From assembly GCA_002422395.1 (NCBI GenBank), contig DIUY01000030.1, positions 258,800 through 322,799 of the forward strand: 64,000 bases of DNA. The letters run 5' to 3'. Under the pieces are notes generated by a model. That model was not told where the DNA came from. It saw nothing but the letters and a program-made list of their open reading frames with translations, and made no database searches. This document shows positions 42,185 through 52,053 of this stretch, in pieces. The DNA is from Methylococcaceae bacterium UBA6146. Lineage in GTDB: Bacteria; Pseudomonadota; Gammaproteobacteria; Methylococcales; Methylomonadaceae. The position numbers and the translations under genes were made by a program. Numbering within the stretch: the stretch's first letter is position 1; each line of letters opens with the position of its first letter.

Positions 42185-45100
42185 ATGTTAAAAATCCCCG
42201 GACCCTCCGCCCTATCCCACTTTCGCATCAACAGCCTGCTGGCTAGGCTACAAGCATTAGATCCCGACATCACCGCCGTTTCAGCGCAATTTATTCATTT
42301 TATCGACATTGACGTTATGCTCGATGACGGACAGCTCAATTTGCTAAATCGCCTGCTCTCTTACGGCTCAGGACATACCGGCCTACTGGCACAAGACGGA
42401 CACCTCTTGGTCGTGCCCCGTCCTGGCACACAAACACCGTGGTCGAGCAAAGCGACAGAAATTGCCCAGCACTGTGGCCTGTCAACGGTTAAGCGCATTG
42501 AACGCGGGATAGAATACCGGTTAGCATCCACTGCGGCGCTTACCCCCGCAGTCACCGGATTACTGCATGACCGTATGACCCAAACAGTGATTATCGGCGG
42601 CACAACCCCCGACTTATTCGGCCAACATACGCCTAAGCCGTTGCAAACGGTAGCGATCATTGAACAAGGCCGTGATGCGCTGGTGCAGGCCAATACCGAC
42701 TTGGGGCTGGCGTTATCCGCCGACGAAATCGATTATTTGACCACGGGCTTTCTCTTCTTAAACCGAAACCCCACCGATGTTGAATTGATGATGTTTGCCC
42801 AAGCCAATTCGGAACATTGCCGCCATAAGATTTTTAACGCCAACTGGACGATTGATGGTGTCGCACAAACCCAGTCATTGTTTGGCATGATCCGCAACAC
42901 CGCCGAACAAAGCCCGGCCGGCATTTTGTCGGCCTACAGCGATAATGCCGCCGTTGTCACCGGCTCGAAGGCTCAAGTGTTCATTCGCCATCCGCAAACG
43001 GGCGAATATGGCTATGTTGAAGAAGATGCGCATTTATTGATGAAGGTCGAAACCCATAATCACCCTACCGCCATCTCGCCCTATCCGGGCGCGGCAACAG
43101 GTTCGGGCGGTGAAATACGGGATGAAGGCGCGACTGGACGCGGCTCGGCGACAAAAGCCGGCCTGACCGGTTTTTCTGTGTCACATTTAAAAATCCCCGG
43201 TTTCCCGCAACCGTGGGAAGTTGATAACGGCAAGCCTGAACGTATCGCTTCCGCGCTGGATATTATGCTTGAAGGCCCTTTAGGCGGCGCGGCCTTTAAT
43301 AACGAATTTGGCCGCCCGAATATTGCCGGTTATTTCCGCAGCTTTGAACAAGCCGTACCTGGCAGCACCCATGAATTCAGGGGCTATCACAAACCCATCA
43401 TGATAGCCGGCGGCATGGGCAATATCCGCCCGATGTTGGTTGAAAAACACCCTATCCCTGCCGGATCACTGATTATTATCCTCGGCGGTCCGGCGATGTT
43501 GATTGGTTTAGGCGGTGGCGCGGCCTCTTCGCAAGCCTCAGGCACGGGTTCTGAAGCCTTGGACTTTGCCTCAGTCCAGCGCGAAAACCCCGAAATGGAA
43601 CGCCGTTGCCAAGAAGTCATCAACCATTGCAATGCGCTAGGCGATGACACACCGATCATTTCCATCCATGACATAGGCGCGGGCGGCTTATCCAATGCGG
43701 TGCCTGAAATTATCCACGACTGCAAGCGCGGCGGCCGTTTTGAACTGCGTAACGTACACAATGCCGATTTGGGCATGTCACCGATGCAAATCTGGTGCAA
43801 TGAAGCGCAAGAACGTTATGTGGTCGCTATCAAACCCGAATCATTGCCGCTGTTTACGGCATTTTGCGAGCGTGAGCATTGCCTTTTTGCCGTCATTGGC
43901 GAGGCCACCGAAACCGAGCATCTGTTGCTGAATGACAGCCTACTAGGCGATAAGCCGGTTGACATCCCCATGTCGGTGTTATTTGGCAAACCCCCTAAGA
44001 TGCACCGCGCCGTTGAGCATGTCAGCCCCACCCTTCAGTCTTTAGACATCAGTCCGATGACGGTGGCGGACGCTGTTAAACAGGTGCTGGCATTTCCGGC
44101 CGTTGCCGACAAAAGCTTTCTGATCCATATCGGTGACCGTTCCGTCACCGGCCTGGTCACACGCGATCAAATGGTCGGCCCTTGGCAAGTCCCGGTCGCC
44201 GATGTTGCCGTCACTGCATCAGGTTTTTATGCACGCACTGGTGAAGCTATGGCTATGGGTGAACGCACACCGCTCGCGGTGATTGACGCGCCCGCCTCTG
44301 GGCGCATCGCGATAGCTGAAGCGGTCACTAACCTGGCCGCTGCGCGTATCGACTCGTTGCGGGACATCAAATTGTCCGCCAACTGGATGGCGGCGGCTGG
44401 TTTTCCGGGCGAAGACGCCGCGCTGTTTGATACCGTCAAGGCAGTGGGCATGGAGTTGTGCCCCGCCTTGGGCATTGCGATACCGGTCGGCAAAGACTCG
44501 TTATCAATGAAAACAGTCTGGCAAGAACCCGATAACGAAGCTGGGCAAAAAACCATGACGGCGCCATTGTCGCTGATTGTCACAGCCTTTGCCCCCGTGC
44601 TGGACATCGCCAAAACGCTGACCCCGCAATTGCGCCCCGTTGCCCATAGCGTCTTACTGCTAATTGACTTAGGAGCGGGTAAAAACCGCTTAGGCGGCTC
44701 GGTACTGGCGCAAGTCTACGGACAACTGGGTAACGATTGTCCTGACCTGGACAATCCGGCGTTATTAAAAGCCTTTTTCGAAACCATTCAAACCCTCAAT
44801 CATCACAACCAAATACTGGCGTACCATGACCGTTCCGACGGCGGTTTGCTGGCAACGGTTGCAGAAATGTTGTTCGCTGGCCGACAAGGCATCGACTTGA
44901 CACTGGACAGTTTAGGCAATGATGCCCTAGCCGCCTTGTTTAACGAGGAACTTGGGGCTGTCCTGCAAGTGCGTGCCAAAGATTATGACGCGATCACCAC
45001 TTTGCTGACCCATGCGGGTTTGGTCGATTGCATACATAAAATTGGCCATGTTGTCAGCGGCCAGCAACTGACTATAAACCACGCAGGCAGCGTCATTTAT

Positions 45101-46057
45101 TCCGCAAGCCGCGCTGAACTACAAACCGCTTGGTCTGAAGTCAGCTATCGGATGCAGGCGTTGCGTGATAATCCCGATTGTGCTTTGCAGCAATTTGAAC
45201 GTATCGCCGATGATAACGATCCCGGCTTGCATGTGGCTTTAAGTTTCGCCATTAATGAGGATGTGGCAAAACATTTGGTTTCGGCTGAACGGCCTAAAGT
45301 CGCCATTTTGCGCGAGCAGGGCGTCAATGGCCATGTCGAAATGGCGGCGGCTTTTGATCGGGCCGGATTTGCCAGCATCGACGTGCACATGAGTGACATT
45401 ATTAATGGACGCATCAGCTTAGGCGATTTTAGCGGTCTGGTTGCATGTGGCGGTTTTTCTTATGGCGATGTGTTGGGTGCGGGCGGCGGTTGGGCAAAGT
45501 CAATTTTGTTCAATCCTCACGCAAGAGATGAATTTGCGGCGTTTTTTGCCCGTACGGACACATTCGGCTTAGGTGTTTGTAACGGTTGCCAGATGTTGTC
45601 GGGGTTAAAAGAAATTATCCCCGGCGCCGAACATTGGCCACGTTTTATGCGCAATAATTCCGAACAATTTGAAGCCCGCGTGGCAATGGTTGAAGTGCAG
45701 CCCTCCGCGTCGATTTTTTTCAAAGACATGGCAGGCTCAAAAATCCCCGTTGTAGTGGCGCATGGTGAAGGCTGTGCCGAATTTTCTGATGACCCACAAC
45801 GTGCGGTTGATGCCGGGCATGTGGCATTGTGCTATATCGACAATTATGGCGCTAAAACCACCGGATTTCCGGCTAATCCCAACGGCTCTCCACTAGGCAT
45901 CACTGGCCTGACAACCACAGACGGGCGCTTTACTATTATGATGCCGCACCCTGAGCGTTGCTTTAGGACCTTGCAAAATTCTTGGCATCCCGATAGCTGG
46001 GATGAATATGGCGCATGGATGCGGATATTTAGAAATGCTCGGCTATGGGTGGGTTGA
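42185..46057 (+). CDS. purL: Phosphoribosylformylglycinamidine synthase (single-chain)
   Basis: Fourth step of de novo purine synthesis: converts FGAR to FGAM using glutamine and ATP. The 1290-residue large-type PurL has the N-terminal PurS-like domain, two AIRS-like synthetase halves (HNHPTAISPYPGAATGSGGE marks the first; SDGGLLATVAEM the second), and the C-terminal glutaminase with nucleophile Cys in GVCNGCQMLS and His/Glu in MMPHPERCFR. Length matches gammaproteobacterial enzymes. It lies 120 bp after bamC. Confidence 0.96.
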   Translation: MLKIPGPSALSHFRINSLLARLQALDPDITAVSAQFIHFIDIDVMLDDGQLNLLNRLLSYGSGHTGLLAQDGHLLVVPRPGTQTPWSSKATEIAQHCGLSTVKRIERGIEYRLASTAALTPAVTGLLHDRMTQTVIIGGTTPDLFGQHTPKPLQTVAIIEQGRDALVQANTDLGLALSADEIDYLTTGFLFLNRNPTDVELMMFAQANSEHCRHKIFNANWTIDGVAQTQSLFGMIRNTAEQSPAGILSAYSDNAAVVTGSKAQVFIRHPQTGEYGYVEEDAHLLMKVETHNHPTAISPYPGAATGSGGEIRDEGATGRGSATKAGLTGFSVSHLKIPGFPQPWEVDNGKPERIASALDIMLEGPLGGAAFNNEFGRPNIAGYFRSFEQAVPGSTHEFRGYHKPIMIAGGMGNIRPMLVEKHPIPAGSLIIILGGPAMLIGLGGGAASSQASGTGSEALDFASVQRENPEMERRCQEVINHCNALGDDTPIISIHDIGAGGLSNAVPEIIHDCKRGGRFELRNVHNADLGMSPMQIWCNEAQERYVVAIKPESLPLFTAFCEREHCLFAVIGEATETEHLLLNDSLLGDKPVDIPMSVLFGKPPKMHRAVEHVSPTLQSLDISPMTVADAVKQVLAFPAVADKSFLIHIGDRSVTGLVTRDQMVGPWQVPVADVAVTASGFYARTGEAMAMGERTPLAVIDAPASGRIAIAEAVTNLAAARIDSLRDIKLSANWMAAAGFPGEDAALFDTVKAVGMELCPALGIAIPVGKDSLSMKTVWQEPDNEAGQKTMTAPLSLIVTAFAPVLDIAKTLTPQLRPVAHSVLLLIDLGAGKNRLGGSVLAQVYGQLGNDCPDLDNPALLKAFFETIQTLNHHNQILAYHDRSDGGLLATVAEMLFAGRQGIDLTLDSLGNDALAALFNEELGAVLQVRAKDYDAITTLLTHAGLVDCIHKIGHVVSGQQLTINHAGSVIYSASRAELQTAWSEVSYRMQALRDNPDCALQQFERIADDNDPGLHVALSFAINEDVAKHLVSAERPKVAILREQGVNGHVEMAAAFDRAGFASIDVHMSDIINGRISLGDFSGLVACGGFSYGDVLGAGGGWAKSILFNPHARDEFAAFFARTDTFGLGVCNGCQMLSGLKEIIPGAEHWPRFMRNNSEQFEARVAMVEVQPSASIFFKDMAGSKIPVVVAHGEGCAEFSDDPQRAVDAGHVALCYIDNYGAKTTGFPANPNGSPLGITGLTTTDGRFTIMMPHPERCFRTLQNSWHPDSWDEYGAWMRIFRNARLWVG

Positions 46058-46083
46058 AAGTGGCCTAAAACAGAATGAAATGC

Positions 46084-46118
46084 ACAGGGTTGAAAACGCC
46101 AACCATTTCAAACCCTGT
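46084..46118 (+). terminator. Imperfect hairpin after purL
   Basis: ACAGGGTTGAAA (46084-46095) and TTTCAAACCCTGT (46106-46118) pair with one bulge. A run of Ts follows only about 18 bp later, so termination is possible but not certain. Confidence 0.45.
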
Positions 46119-46165
46119 AAAACTGTGTCAAACTATTTTTTTAACGCCTAACCACAAAAACTTCA

Positions 46166-46606
46166 ATGACTTATAAAAAAATCGTCAATGGATTGACTGT
46201 GCTTGGCTTGTTTCTGATTTTTATCATGCCCTATGAGGTTGGGGGCTTATTGTGGGAACTGTTCCATTTTATTTTGGAAATGTTGCTCGAACTGGCACAT
46301 CTTCTGTTTGAATCGGCAGAGGCAACACTTGACAATATCATTGAGCTGCTTTTTGAAACAGGGCTTCATGATACACAGGTCATTGTTTTTTATATTTTGT
46401 TTGCGGTTATCGGTTATGGAATCTACCGCTTCTGCCGCCTAGTGCCCGGCGCTTTCCTGCGCATGCAAAGCTATCTGATAGCTTTTTGGGAATATAACAA
46501 AATACGCGCCTACCTTTACTGGCGGGGGCTAACTTTAAATGGGCGGATAAAACTGCTGGCATTTTGTGCCGTCTACATTATTGGCTTTATTTTTTTAAAC
46601 TTTTAA
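46166..46606 (+). CDS. Hypothetical membrane protein
   Basis: 146 residues with three hydrophobic segments: about 8-30, 75-92 and 128-145. Between the first two is an acidic amphipathic stretch (LLFESAEATLDNIIELLFE). After the second, basic residues and aromatic residues dominate (AFWEYNKIRAYLYWRG). I recognise no family. No ribosome-binding site is clear before the ATG. Confidence 0.6.
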   Translation: MTYKKIVNGLTVLGLFLIFIMPYEVGGLLWELFHFILEMLLELAHLLFESAEATLDNIIELLFETGLHDTQVIVFYILFAVIGYGIYRFCRLVPGAFLRMQSYLIAFWEYNKIRAYLYWRGLTLNGRIKLLAFCAVYIIGFIFLNF

Positions 46607-46747
46607 CATCCTGCTAAAAATTGTCCATGGGCATAATCCGTACCTATAAAACTGGCCTGATAAATTAATCGGCGCCAGAAAATATTCTAAATTTGATTTT
46701 AGCGCATTTTAGATAGGACAATTGGCAACTTTAAACCAGTCATTGAC

Positions 46748-47359
46748 GTGAACCCACAATTAAACGATTTAGTACAAACCCCCATCCCCACTCGGCATGG
46801 TGATTTTATTTTGCATTTATATAGCAATAGCCTTGACAATAAAGAACATATCGCCCTAGTTAAAGGGTTGGTTGCAGGCCAGGAAAATGTGCCGGTACGT
46901 ATCCATTCCGAATGCTTTACGGGCGATGTGTTAGGCTCAAGACGCTGTGACTGTGGCGAGCAATTGCAAATGGCAATGCGGCTTATTAGTGAAGCAGGCG
47001 TAGGCATTCTGATTTATCTGCGCCAAGAAGGGCGTGGTATCGGCCTGTTAAAAAAGTTGCAGGCTTATAATTTGCAAGACCAAGGGATGGATACTGTTGA
47101 AGCGAACATACATTTAGGGCATCTTGCTGATGAGCGGGAATACGATATTGCCGCCCTGATATTGCAAAGCTTACAAGTGAAATCTATTCGCCTAATGACT
47201 AATAACCCCATAAAAATAGCTGGCCTAAAAAACTTGGGCATTAGCGTGGCAGGCCGTATTCCTGTTGAAGCCACCGCGCACGACGACAACATAAGCTACT
47301 TAAAAACTAAGGCTGAAAAAATGGCTCATTTGCTTTTTGCAGAAAAAAATCTGGATTAG
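46748..47359 (+). CDS. ribA: GTP cyclohydrolase II
   Basis: Opens GTP to start riboflavin synthesis. The 203-residue product has the zinc-binding cysteines in ECFTGDVLGSRRCDCGEQL, catalytic YLRQEGRGIGL with Arg and Tyr, and DTVEANIHLG, and ends with the MTNNPIKIAGL nucleotide-binding region. It is a free RibA, not a RibBA fusion. The start is GTG at 46748; no good ribosome-binding site is seen. Isolated from other rib genes. Confidence 0.95.
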   Translation: MNPQLNDLVQTPIPTRHGDFILHLYSNSLDNKEHIALVKGLVAGQENVPVRIHSECFTGDVLGSRRCDCGEQLQMAMRLISEAGVGILIYLRQEGRGIGLLKKLQAYNLQDQGMDTVEANIHLGHLADEREYDIAALILQSLQVKSIRLMTNNPIKIAGLKNLGISVAGRIPVEATAHDDNISYLKTKAEKMAHLLFAEKNLD

Positions 47360-47512
47360 TCGACTTAGGGTGGGTTTTGTGTAAAAGTGCCGTGTGCCGG
47401 TTTGGGCATAAAACGCACAGGGAGGGGTTGGACAACACCTGCCCCAAGGGTTAAGCAAGCCTTAAAGCCAATCATTGAAAAAAACATATAACTATAATAA
47501 GAGCATAAGTCC

Positions 47513-47926
47513 ATGAAAAAAAACATCTTATCGGTTCTTTTTTTATTAGTCGCCACAAGCACAGGCAATGCTGCGGAGCATCACAGCGGTCATGGTGGCG
47601 GCAATGGCCGGAGCGGTGGGGGTGGGAATTGTGTAAAACCCCACCTAAGCAAATTTATCCCCGCCCATTTGGCAACCATAGCACCTGAGGCGGAATTTTC
47701 TTTTATTGCATTAAATATTGATAATCCGGAACAAATTTCGGTCACTGTAAAAAATATACCTGTTGAAATCACTACGGAATATAAAGACCCTTTTTATCTG
47801 GTGAAAGGTAAGTTACCCGCCACCCTATCTGACACGTTCGCCCGCATCAATATTAACGTCAGTGCAAAATCACCGCATTGTGAAAATGAAAAAGGCTGGC
47901 TGGTAAAAATCACAGGAAAAAAATAA
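47513..47926 (+). CDS. Secreted hypothetical protein with His/Gly-rich N-terminus
   Basis: 137 residues. A signal peptide (1-20, ending GNAA) is followed by a His/Gly stretch HHSGHGGGNGRSGGGGNC, then a compact beta-rich-looking domain (LSKFIPAHLATIAPEAEFSF; VTVKNIPVEITTEYKDPF) with a second Cys (SPHCENE) that could form a disulfide with the first. The His cluster could bind metal, which is inference. No family recognised. No operon partner. Confidence 0.65.
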   Translation: MKKNILSVLFLLVATSTGNAAEHHSGHGGGNGRSGGGGNCVKPHLSKFIPAHLATIAPEAEFSFIALNIDNPEQISVTVKNIPVEITTEYKDPFYLVKGKLPATLSDTFARININVSAKSPHCENEKGWLVKITGKK

Positions 47927-48337
47927 GGCGTAGTGCGGGTCCGCCAATAGCCCGTTGCAAACTAACCGGCATCACCTTTGATTTGCAAAAAACTGCGTAA
48001 TAGGTGGCATTGCCCTTCAACCGATGCCACCGGTATCCGAGCCGCTTGAAAAAATGGCGGGGATACAAAAAAACACCATAAACTGATAAATCATCAGCAC
48101 CTCTTGGCATACCCAAAGGTCTAGTATTGAACGGTTTAGCAATGACCGGTTATTGGGAACCCTAATAACCTTGCCCGACTCCCCCCACTAGGGAGACTAA
48201 TCATAGTGACCCTAAGGATAGGGTCATAAATAACTTCCCGATAAAATTTTCCGTTCGTGCTCATTTTGTCAAAGCATGAACGGGGGGGCGCTTCAAGGAA
48301 GTTATTTTTGACGAAACCAAGCCTTTGAGAATTGTTT
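47927..48337. other. 411-bp non-coding stretch
   Basis: The right part holds the family F element (48223-48312). The left part shows no gene and no strong structure that I can support. Confidence 0.5.
48223..48312. repeat. Family F nested inverted repeat upstream of the RMD1-family gene
   Basis: Outer arms GTCATAAATAACTTCC (48223-48238) and GGAAGTTATTTTTGAC (48297-48312) pair with one mismatch. Inner arms CCGTTCGTGCT (48251-48261) and AGCATGAACGG (48273-48283) pair with one. A scrap of the same outer arm (AAGAATAACTTCC) is at about 3628-3640. It ends 25 bp before the next start codon, so it lies in that gene's 5' region. Confidence 0.75.
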
Positions 48338-49132
48338 ATGTCTGAAAAACCTACCATCCAACAATGTGTTGCGTATTGCCTCGCGCAACGCTTTGACATT
48401 AGCGCGTTAGCAAAACACCTGTCCGATTCGATGCTGATACGAATCATTAAAGGTGCATTAATGATAGAAGACCAACAGACTTGGTCAATCATCTTTGCTT
48501 ACGGCGCTGTTGTGCACTGGAACGTCAGTGCCGAACAGCAAGCCAAACTCCACCAATTATTGTTAGCCCATGCCGAAAATCCACTCGCAATTATAGAAGA
48601 GGATCATTTTACCTTTGCGGTTGATTTCCCAGGGACACGCATTGTTGAAGATCACATTGAGATTGAATCATCCGATCCGATCTTGCTGTTTTCCTTATCC
48701 CAAGGCATGGGGCAATCAATTAAATTGGCATCGTTTGAAACCAATGCGATCACAACTATCAACAACACCAATTACATCCCCAAATCACTGGCTGAAACTG
48801 GGCGCATAAAGCTAAGCCGCCATAACATAGCAAAAATTCGTGGCCAATTATTTTTAACAAAAAGTGACATCATTTTAAATTATGACTTGCTCGATACCCC
48901 CGAATTCTTTTGGGAATATCCCGAATATGAAGATTTTTACAGTATCACCGCAAAATACTTAGAAATAGTGCAGCGCACCAATGTATTGTCCAAAAAATTG
49001 GAAACTATCCACGAGTTGTTTGAAATGTTGGCCGATGAACAAAAACATCGCCATTCATCAATATTGGAGTTAATCATTATCGGGCTGATTGCTTTTGAAA
49101 TTGGAATGACAATATTTGGAAAAATGTTCTAA
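48338..49132 (+). CDS. RMD1/DUF155-family membrane-tail protein
   Basis: 264 residues from the ATG at 48338 (GAGA upstream; the frame also offers TTG at 48332). The family pattern is seen: FAYGAVVHWN near the start of the domain, FAVDFPGTRIVEDHIEIES, and SQGMGQSIKLASFE, then a long helical stretch (TNVLSKKLETIHELFEMLADEQKHRHSS) and a C-terminal membrane helix. Eukaryotic RMD1/RMND1 members act in mitochondria and at microtubules; bacterial members are uncharacterised. Single gene. Confidence 0.82.
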   Translation: MSEKPTIQQCVAYCLAQRFDISALAKHLSDSMLIRIIKGALMIEDQQTWSIIFAYGAVVHWNVSAEQQAKLHQLLLAHAENPLAIIEEDHFTFAVDFPGTRIVEDHIEIESSDPILLFSLSQGMGQSIKLASFETNAITTINNTNYIPKSLAETGRIKLSRHNIAKIRGQLFLTKSDIILNYDLLDTPEFFWEYPEYEDFYSITAKYLEIVQRTNVLSKKLETIHELFEMLADEQKHRHSSILELIIIGLIAFEIGMTIFGKMF

Positions 49133-49214
49133 ATCCGATTATTTTGTTTTCATCGCTTCCCTATTTGGATTTTATTCTAAGCCAATATACCCAAAGCGGT
49201 TGTGGGGTGAATAT

Positions 49215-49246
49215 AAAAAAAGCGGCTCAGGATAAACCTGAGCCGC
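49215..49246 (-). terminator. Rho-independent terminator of gap-pyk
   Basis: On the minus strand, GCGGCTCAGG-TTTAT-CCTGAGCCGC forms a perfect 10-bp stem followed directly by seven Ts (49215-49221). It lies 65 bp after the pyk stop and faces the right way. Confidence 0.92.
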
Positions 49247-49310
49247 CGAAGATGCGTCCGTAAAGATGCACCCGACTAATATGCCGAGTGCAATTGGCAT
49301 TATTCTGCCA

Positions 49311-50759
49311 TTAAGGTGTCAAGCCTTGTCCTACAATAATAACTTTCAATGCGTTGGTACCGCCTTCGACGCCGTTCAAATCACCTTTAGTGATGATAAA
49401 CCTATCGCCGTCTTTAGCTATGTTCCATTGCCTGAGTTGTTTCACTATATTTCTATTGACTTCAGCATGATCCTGATTTTCTTCAATCTTGAAATAAATC
49501 GGGAAAACCCCTCGAAACAAGGTGACTTTACCAAGGGTTTTTTCTTGGCCACTAAAAGCAAAAATAGGGATGCCGGAACTAATTCTGGACATCCATAACG
49601 GCGTAGAACCCGACTCGGTCAGCGCGACAATGCCTTTGATCTTGGTATGGTTCGCCATATACATGGCAGACATCGCAATGGCTTCATCATCACGCTGAAA
49701 CTCAATATCGATACGGTGATCTGAAACACGCACCACACGTTGCTTTTCAGCTTCTATGCAGACACGGTGCATCGCTTCAACGGCTTTTATCGGATATTTT
49801 CCTGAAGCAGTTTCAGCCGATAACATAATCGCATCAGTACCATCATAGACTGCATTGGCAACGTCAAACACTTCCGCCCGGGTAGGAATCGCATTTTCAA
49901 TCATCGATTCCATCATTTGAGTGGCCGTAATTGCCACACGGTTAAGCTCACGGGTACGTTTAATCAGCTTTTTTTGGATTGCAGGCAGGTTAGCATCACC
50001 TATTTCAACACCCAAATCACCCCGTGCAACCATCACTGCATCGGATGCGAGGATAATTTCATCCATCACCCCATCAACAATGGCTTCTGCACGCTCGACT
50101 TTGGCGACAATGCCTGCATGACAGCCTTCAGCCAGCAATAACCGACGCGCTTCATGCAAGTCTTCAGCACAGCGCGGAAAGGAAATAGCGACATAATCAC
50201 AATCCATAACAGCGACTGTTTTAATGTCTTCCTTATCTTTTTCAGTCAACGCCGCTGCCGAAAGACCTCCGCCCATCAAGTTAATACCTTTGTTGTTGGA
50301 CAAATCGCCACCAACCACCACTTTGCAATTGACGCGCATATTGTCAACATTGACCACGTCCAGCACAACCCGGCCATCATCAAGCAATAACCGGCTGCCC
50401 GGCTTAACTTCTAATGCTAAAGGTTCGTAAGTGATGCCAACCTGGGTGTTATCTCCGGCTAAGGGGTCAAAGTTAATGTCCAGCGCAAAATCTTGGCCTT
50501 CGTTTAAAAACACTTTGGTGTCTTTAAAACGGGCGATACGGATTTTAGGCCCTTGCAAATCTGCCAGAATACCAACACGCCGCCCGGTCTTTTTGCTGAG
50601 TTCACGAATGGCATTAGCCCGGTTAATGTGGTCTTGTGCCGAGCCATGCGAAAAATTCATCCGCACAACGTCAACACCCGCCTCAAATAGCCCTTCAAGG
50701 ACGCCAGGCTTATCGGTGGCAGGCCCTAATGTGGCTAAAATTTTAGTTCTTCTTAACAT
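49311..50759 (-). CDS. pyk: Pyruvate kinase
   Basis: Last glycolytic step: phosphoenolpyruvate + ADP to pyruvate + ATP. The 482-residue product starts MLRRTKILATLGPATDKPG and has NFSHGSAQDH, the barrel motif VAKVERAEAI with the catalytic Lys, MVARGDLGVEIG for metal and substrate, and ITATQMMESMIENAIPTRAE. The C-terminal allosteric domain is complete. PykA-type by length. It follows gap by 6 bp and ends at the terminator at 49246. Confidence 0.95.
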   Translation of the reverse strand: MLRRTKILATLGPATDKPGVLEGLFEAGVDVVRMNFSHGSAQDHINRANAIRELSKKTGRRVGILADLQGPKIRIARFKDTKVFLNEGQDFALDINFDPLAGDNTQVGITYEPLALEVKPGSRLLLDDGRVVLDVVNVDNMRVNCKVVVGGDLSNNKGINLMGGGLSAAALTEKDKEDIKTVAVMDCDYVAISFPRCAEDLHEARRLLLAEGCHAGIVAKVERAEAIVDGVMDEIILASDAVMVARGDLGVEIGDANLPAIQKKLIKRTRELNRVAITATQMMESMIENAIPTRAEVFDVANAVYDGTDAIMLSAETASGKYPIKAVEAMHRVCIEAEKQRVVRVSDHRIDIEFQRDDEAIAMSAMYMANHTKIKGIVALTESGSTPLWMSRISSGIPIFAFSGQEKTLGKVTLFRGVFPIYFKIEENQDHAEVNRNIVKQLRQWNIAKDGDRFIITKGDLNGVEGGTNALKVIIVGQGLTP

Positions 50760-50765
50760 CAGTTG

Positions 50766-51779
50766 TTATTCCGCGTTGACTAAAGCAATAGAAGTGTCCA
50801 GCATACGGTTTGAGAAACCCCACTCGTTATCGTACCAAGACAGAACTTTCACAAAATCACCGTCGACCACTTTAGTCAAAGGTTGTTCGTAAATGGAAGA
50901 CGCCGGATTGTGGTTAAAATCAACTGAAACCAGTGGCTTTTCGTTAATATCCAAAATGCCTTTCAATGGGCCAGCGGCTGCCGCTTTTAATATGTCATCT
51001 ATTTCAGTTTTGCTGGTGCTTCTGGCAGCTTTAAAGGTTAAATCAACAACTGACACGTTGATTGTTGGGACGCGCATTGCGAAACCATCCAATTTGCCGG
51101 CCAATTCAGGCAATACCAAACCCACAGCGGCGGCGGCACCTGTTTTAGTAGGTATCATGGATTGCGTTGCAGAGCGGGCACGGCGTAAATCGCTGTGATA
51201 AACGTCAGTCAACACTTGGTCATTGGTGTAAGAATGGATAGTGGTCATCAAGCCGTGGACAACGCCTATCGCGTCATGTAAAGGCTTAACCAATGGCGCC
51301 AAACAGTTGGTGGTGCAAGAAGCATTAGAAATAACGGTGTCTGATGCTTTTAGAATGTTGTGGTTAACACCATAAACGATAGTGGCATCGACATCATCGC
51401 CACCGGGCGCAGAAATAATGACTTTTTTTGCACCTGCGGTGATGTGTGCAGACGCCTTGGCTTTGCTGGTGAACAGACCAGTACATTCATGGACAACATC
51501 AATTTCGAGATCACCCCAAGGCAATTTGGATGGATCGCGCTCAGAGAAAACTTTAATTCTGTCGCCGTTGATGACCATGCAATCGCCATCGACACTCACT
51601 GCAAATGGGAACTTGCCGTGGACTGAATCGTATTGGGTCAAATGGGCGTTAGTGTTGGTGTCTCCTAAATCGTTGATGGCAACAATTTGGATTTCATTGG
51701 TACGGCCTGATTCGTATAAGGCGCGGACGATATTACGTCCAATACGACCATAACCATTGATAGCAACTTTAATGGGCAT
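50766..51779 (-). CDS. gap: Glyceraldehyde-3-phosphate dehydrogenase
   Basis: Oxidises glyceraldehyde-3-phosphate to 1,3-bisphosphoglycerate. 337 residues from the ATG at 51779 (GGAGAAATTC upstream); a longer frame to 51827 has no support. Motifs: Rossmann INGYGRIGRN, catalytic Cys in SNASCTTNCLAPL, His in TTIHSYTNDQ, and WYDNEWGFSNRML. AINDLGD after the second strand suggests NAD specificity. Operon with pyk. Confidence 0.96.
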   Translation of the reverse strand: MPIKVAINGYGRIGRNIVRALYESGRTNEIQIVAINDLGDTNTNAHLTQYDSVHGKFPFAVSVDGDCMVINGDRIKVFSERDPSKLPWGDLEIDVVHECTGLFTSKAKASAHITAGAKKVIISAPGGDDVDATIVYGVNHNILKASDTVISNASCTTNCLAPLVKPLHDAIGVVHGLMTTIHSYTNDQVLTDVYHSDLRRARSATQSMIPTKTGAAAAVGLVLPELAGKLDGFAMRVPTINVSVVDLTFKAARSTSKTEIDDILKAAAAGPLKGILDINEKPLVSVDFNHNPASSIYEQPLTKVVDGDFVKVLSWYDNEWGFSNRMLDTSIALVNAE

Positions 51780-52053
51780 TGAATTTCTCCAGAGTTGTGA
51801 GATAAAAATTACGCGGGTGTGGTACAAAAATTTCGAAAAATCTTTATAACTATACCAAAATACTGGGGGATTAGTCTATTGATGCAGGGCAATTGCAATA
51901 AGGTGGCTATTGAAAAATTTAACAGTTGGTGGAATTAGCTTTCCCCCTTTTAATTTTAGGGGGAAAAAAACAAAAGTCATGGCACATGATTTGTTAATTT
52001 AAGCTTGGCAGCCACTAGGGATTTAATCAACAATCAAAAAGAAACTTTAATTT

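Noticed and set aside
51940..51966. Terminator hairpin with TTTCCCCC and GGGGGAAA arms
   Set aside because: No T-tract follows on either strand in the right place; it lies between divergent genes gap and the K+ channel.
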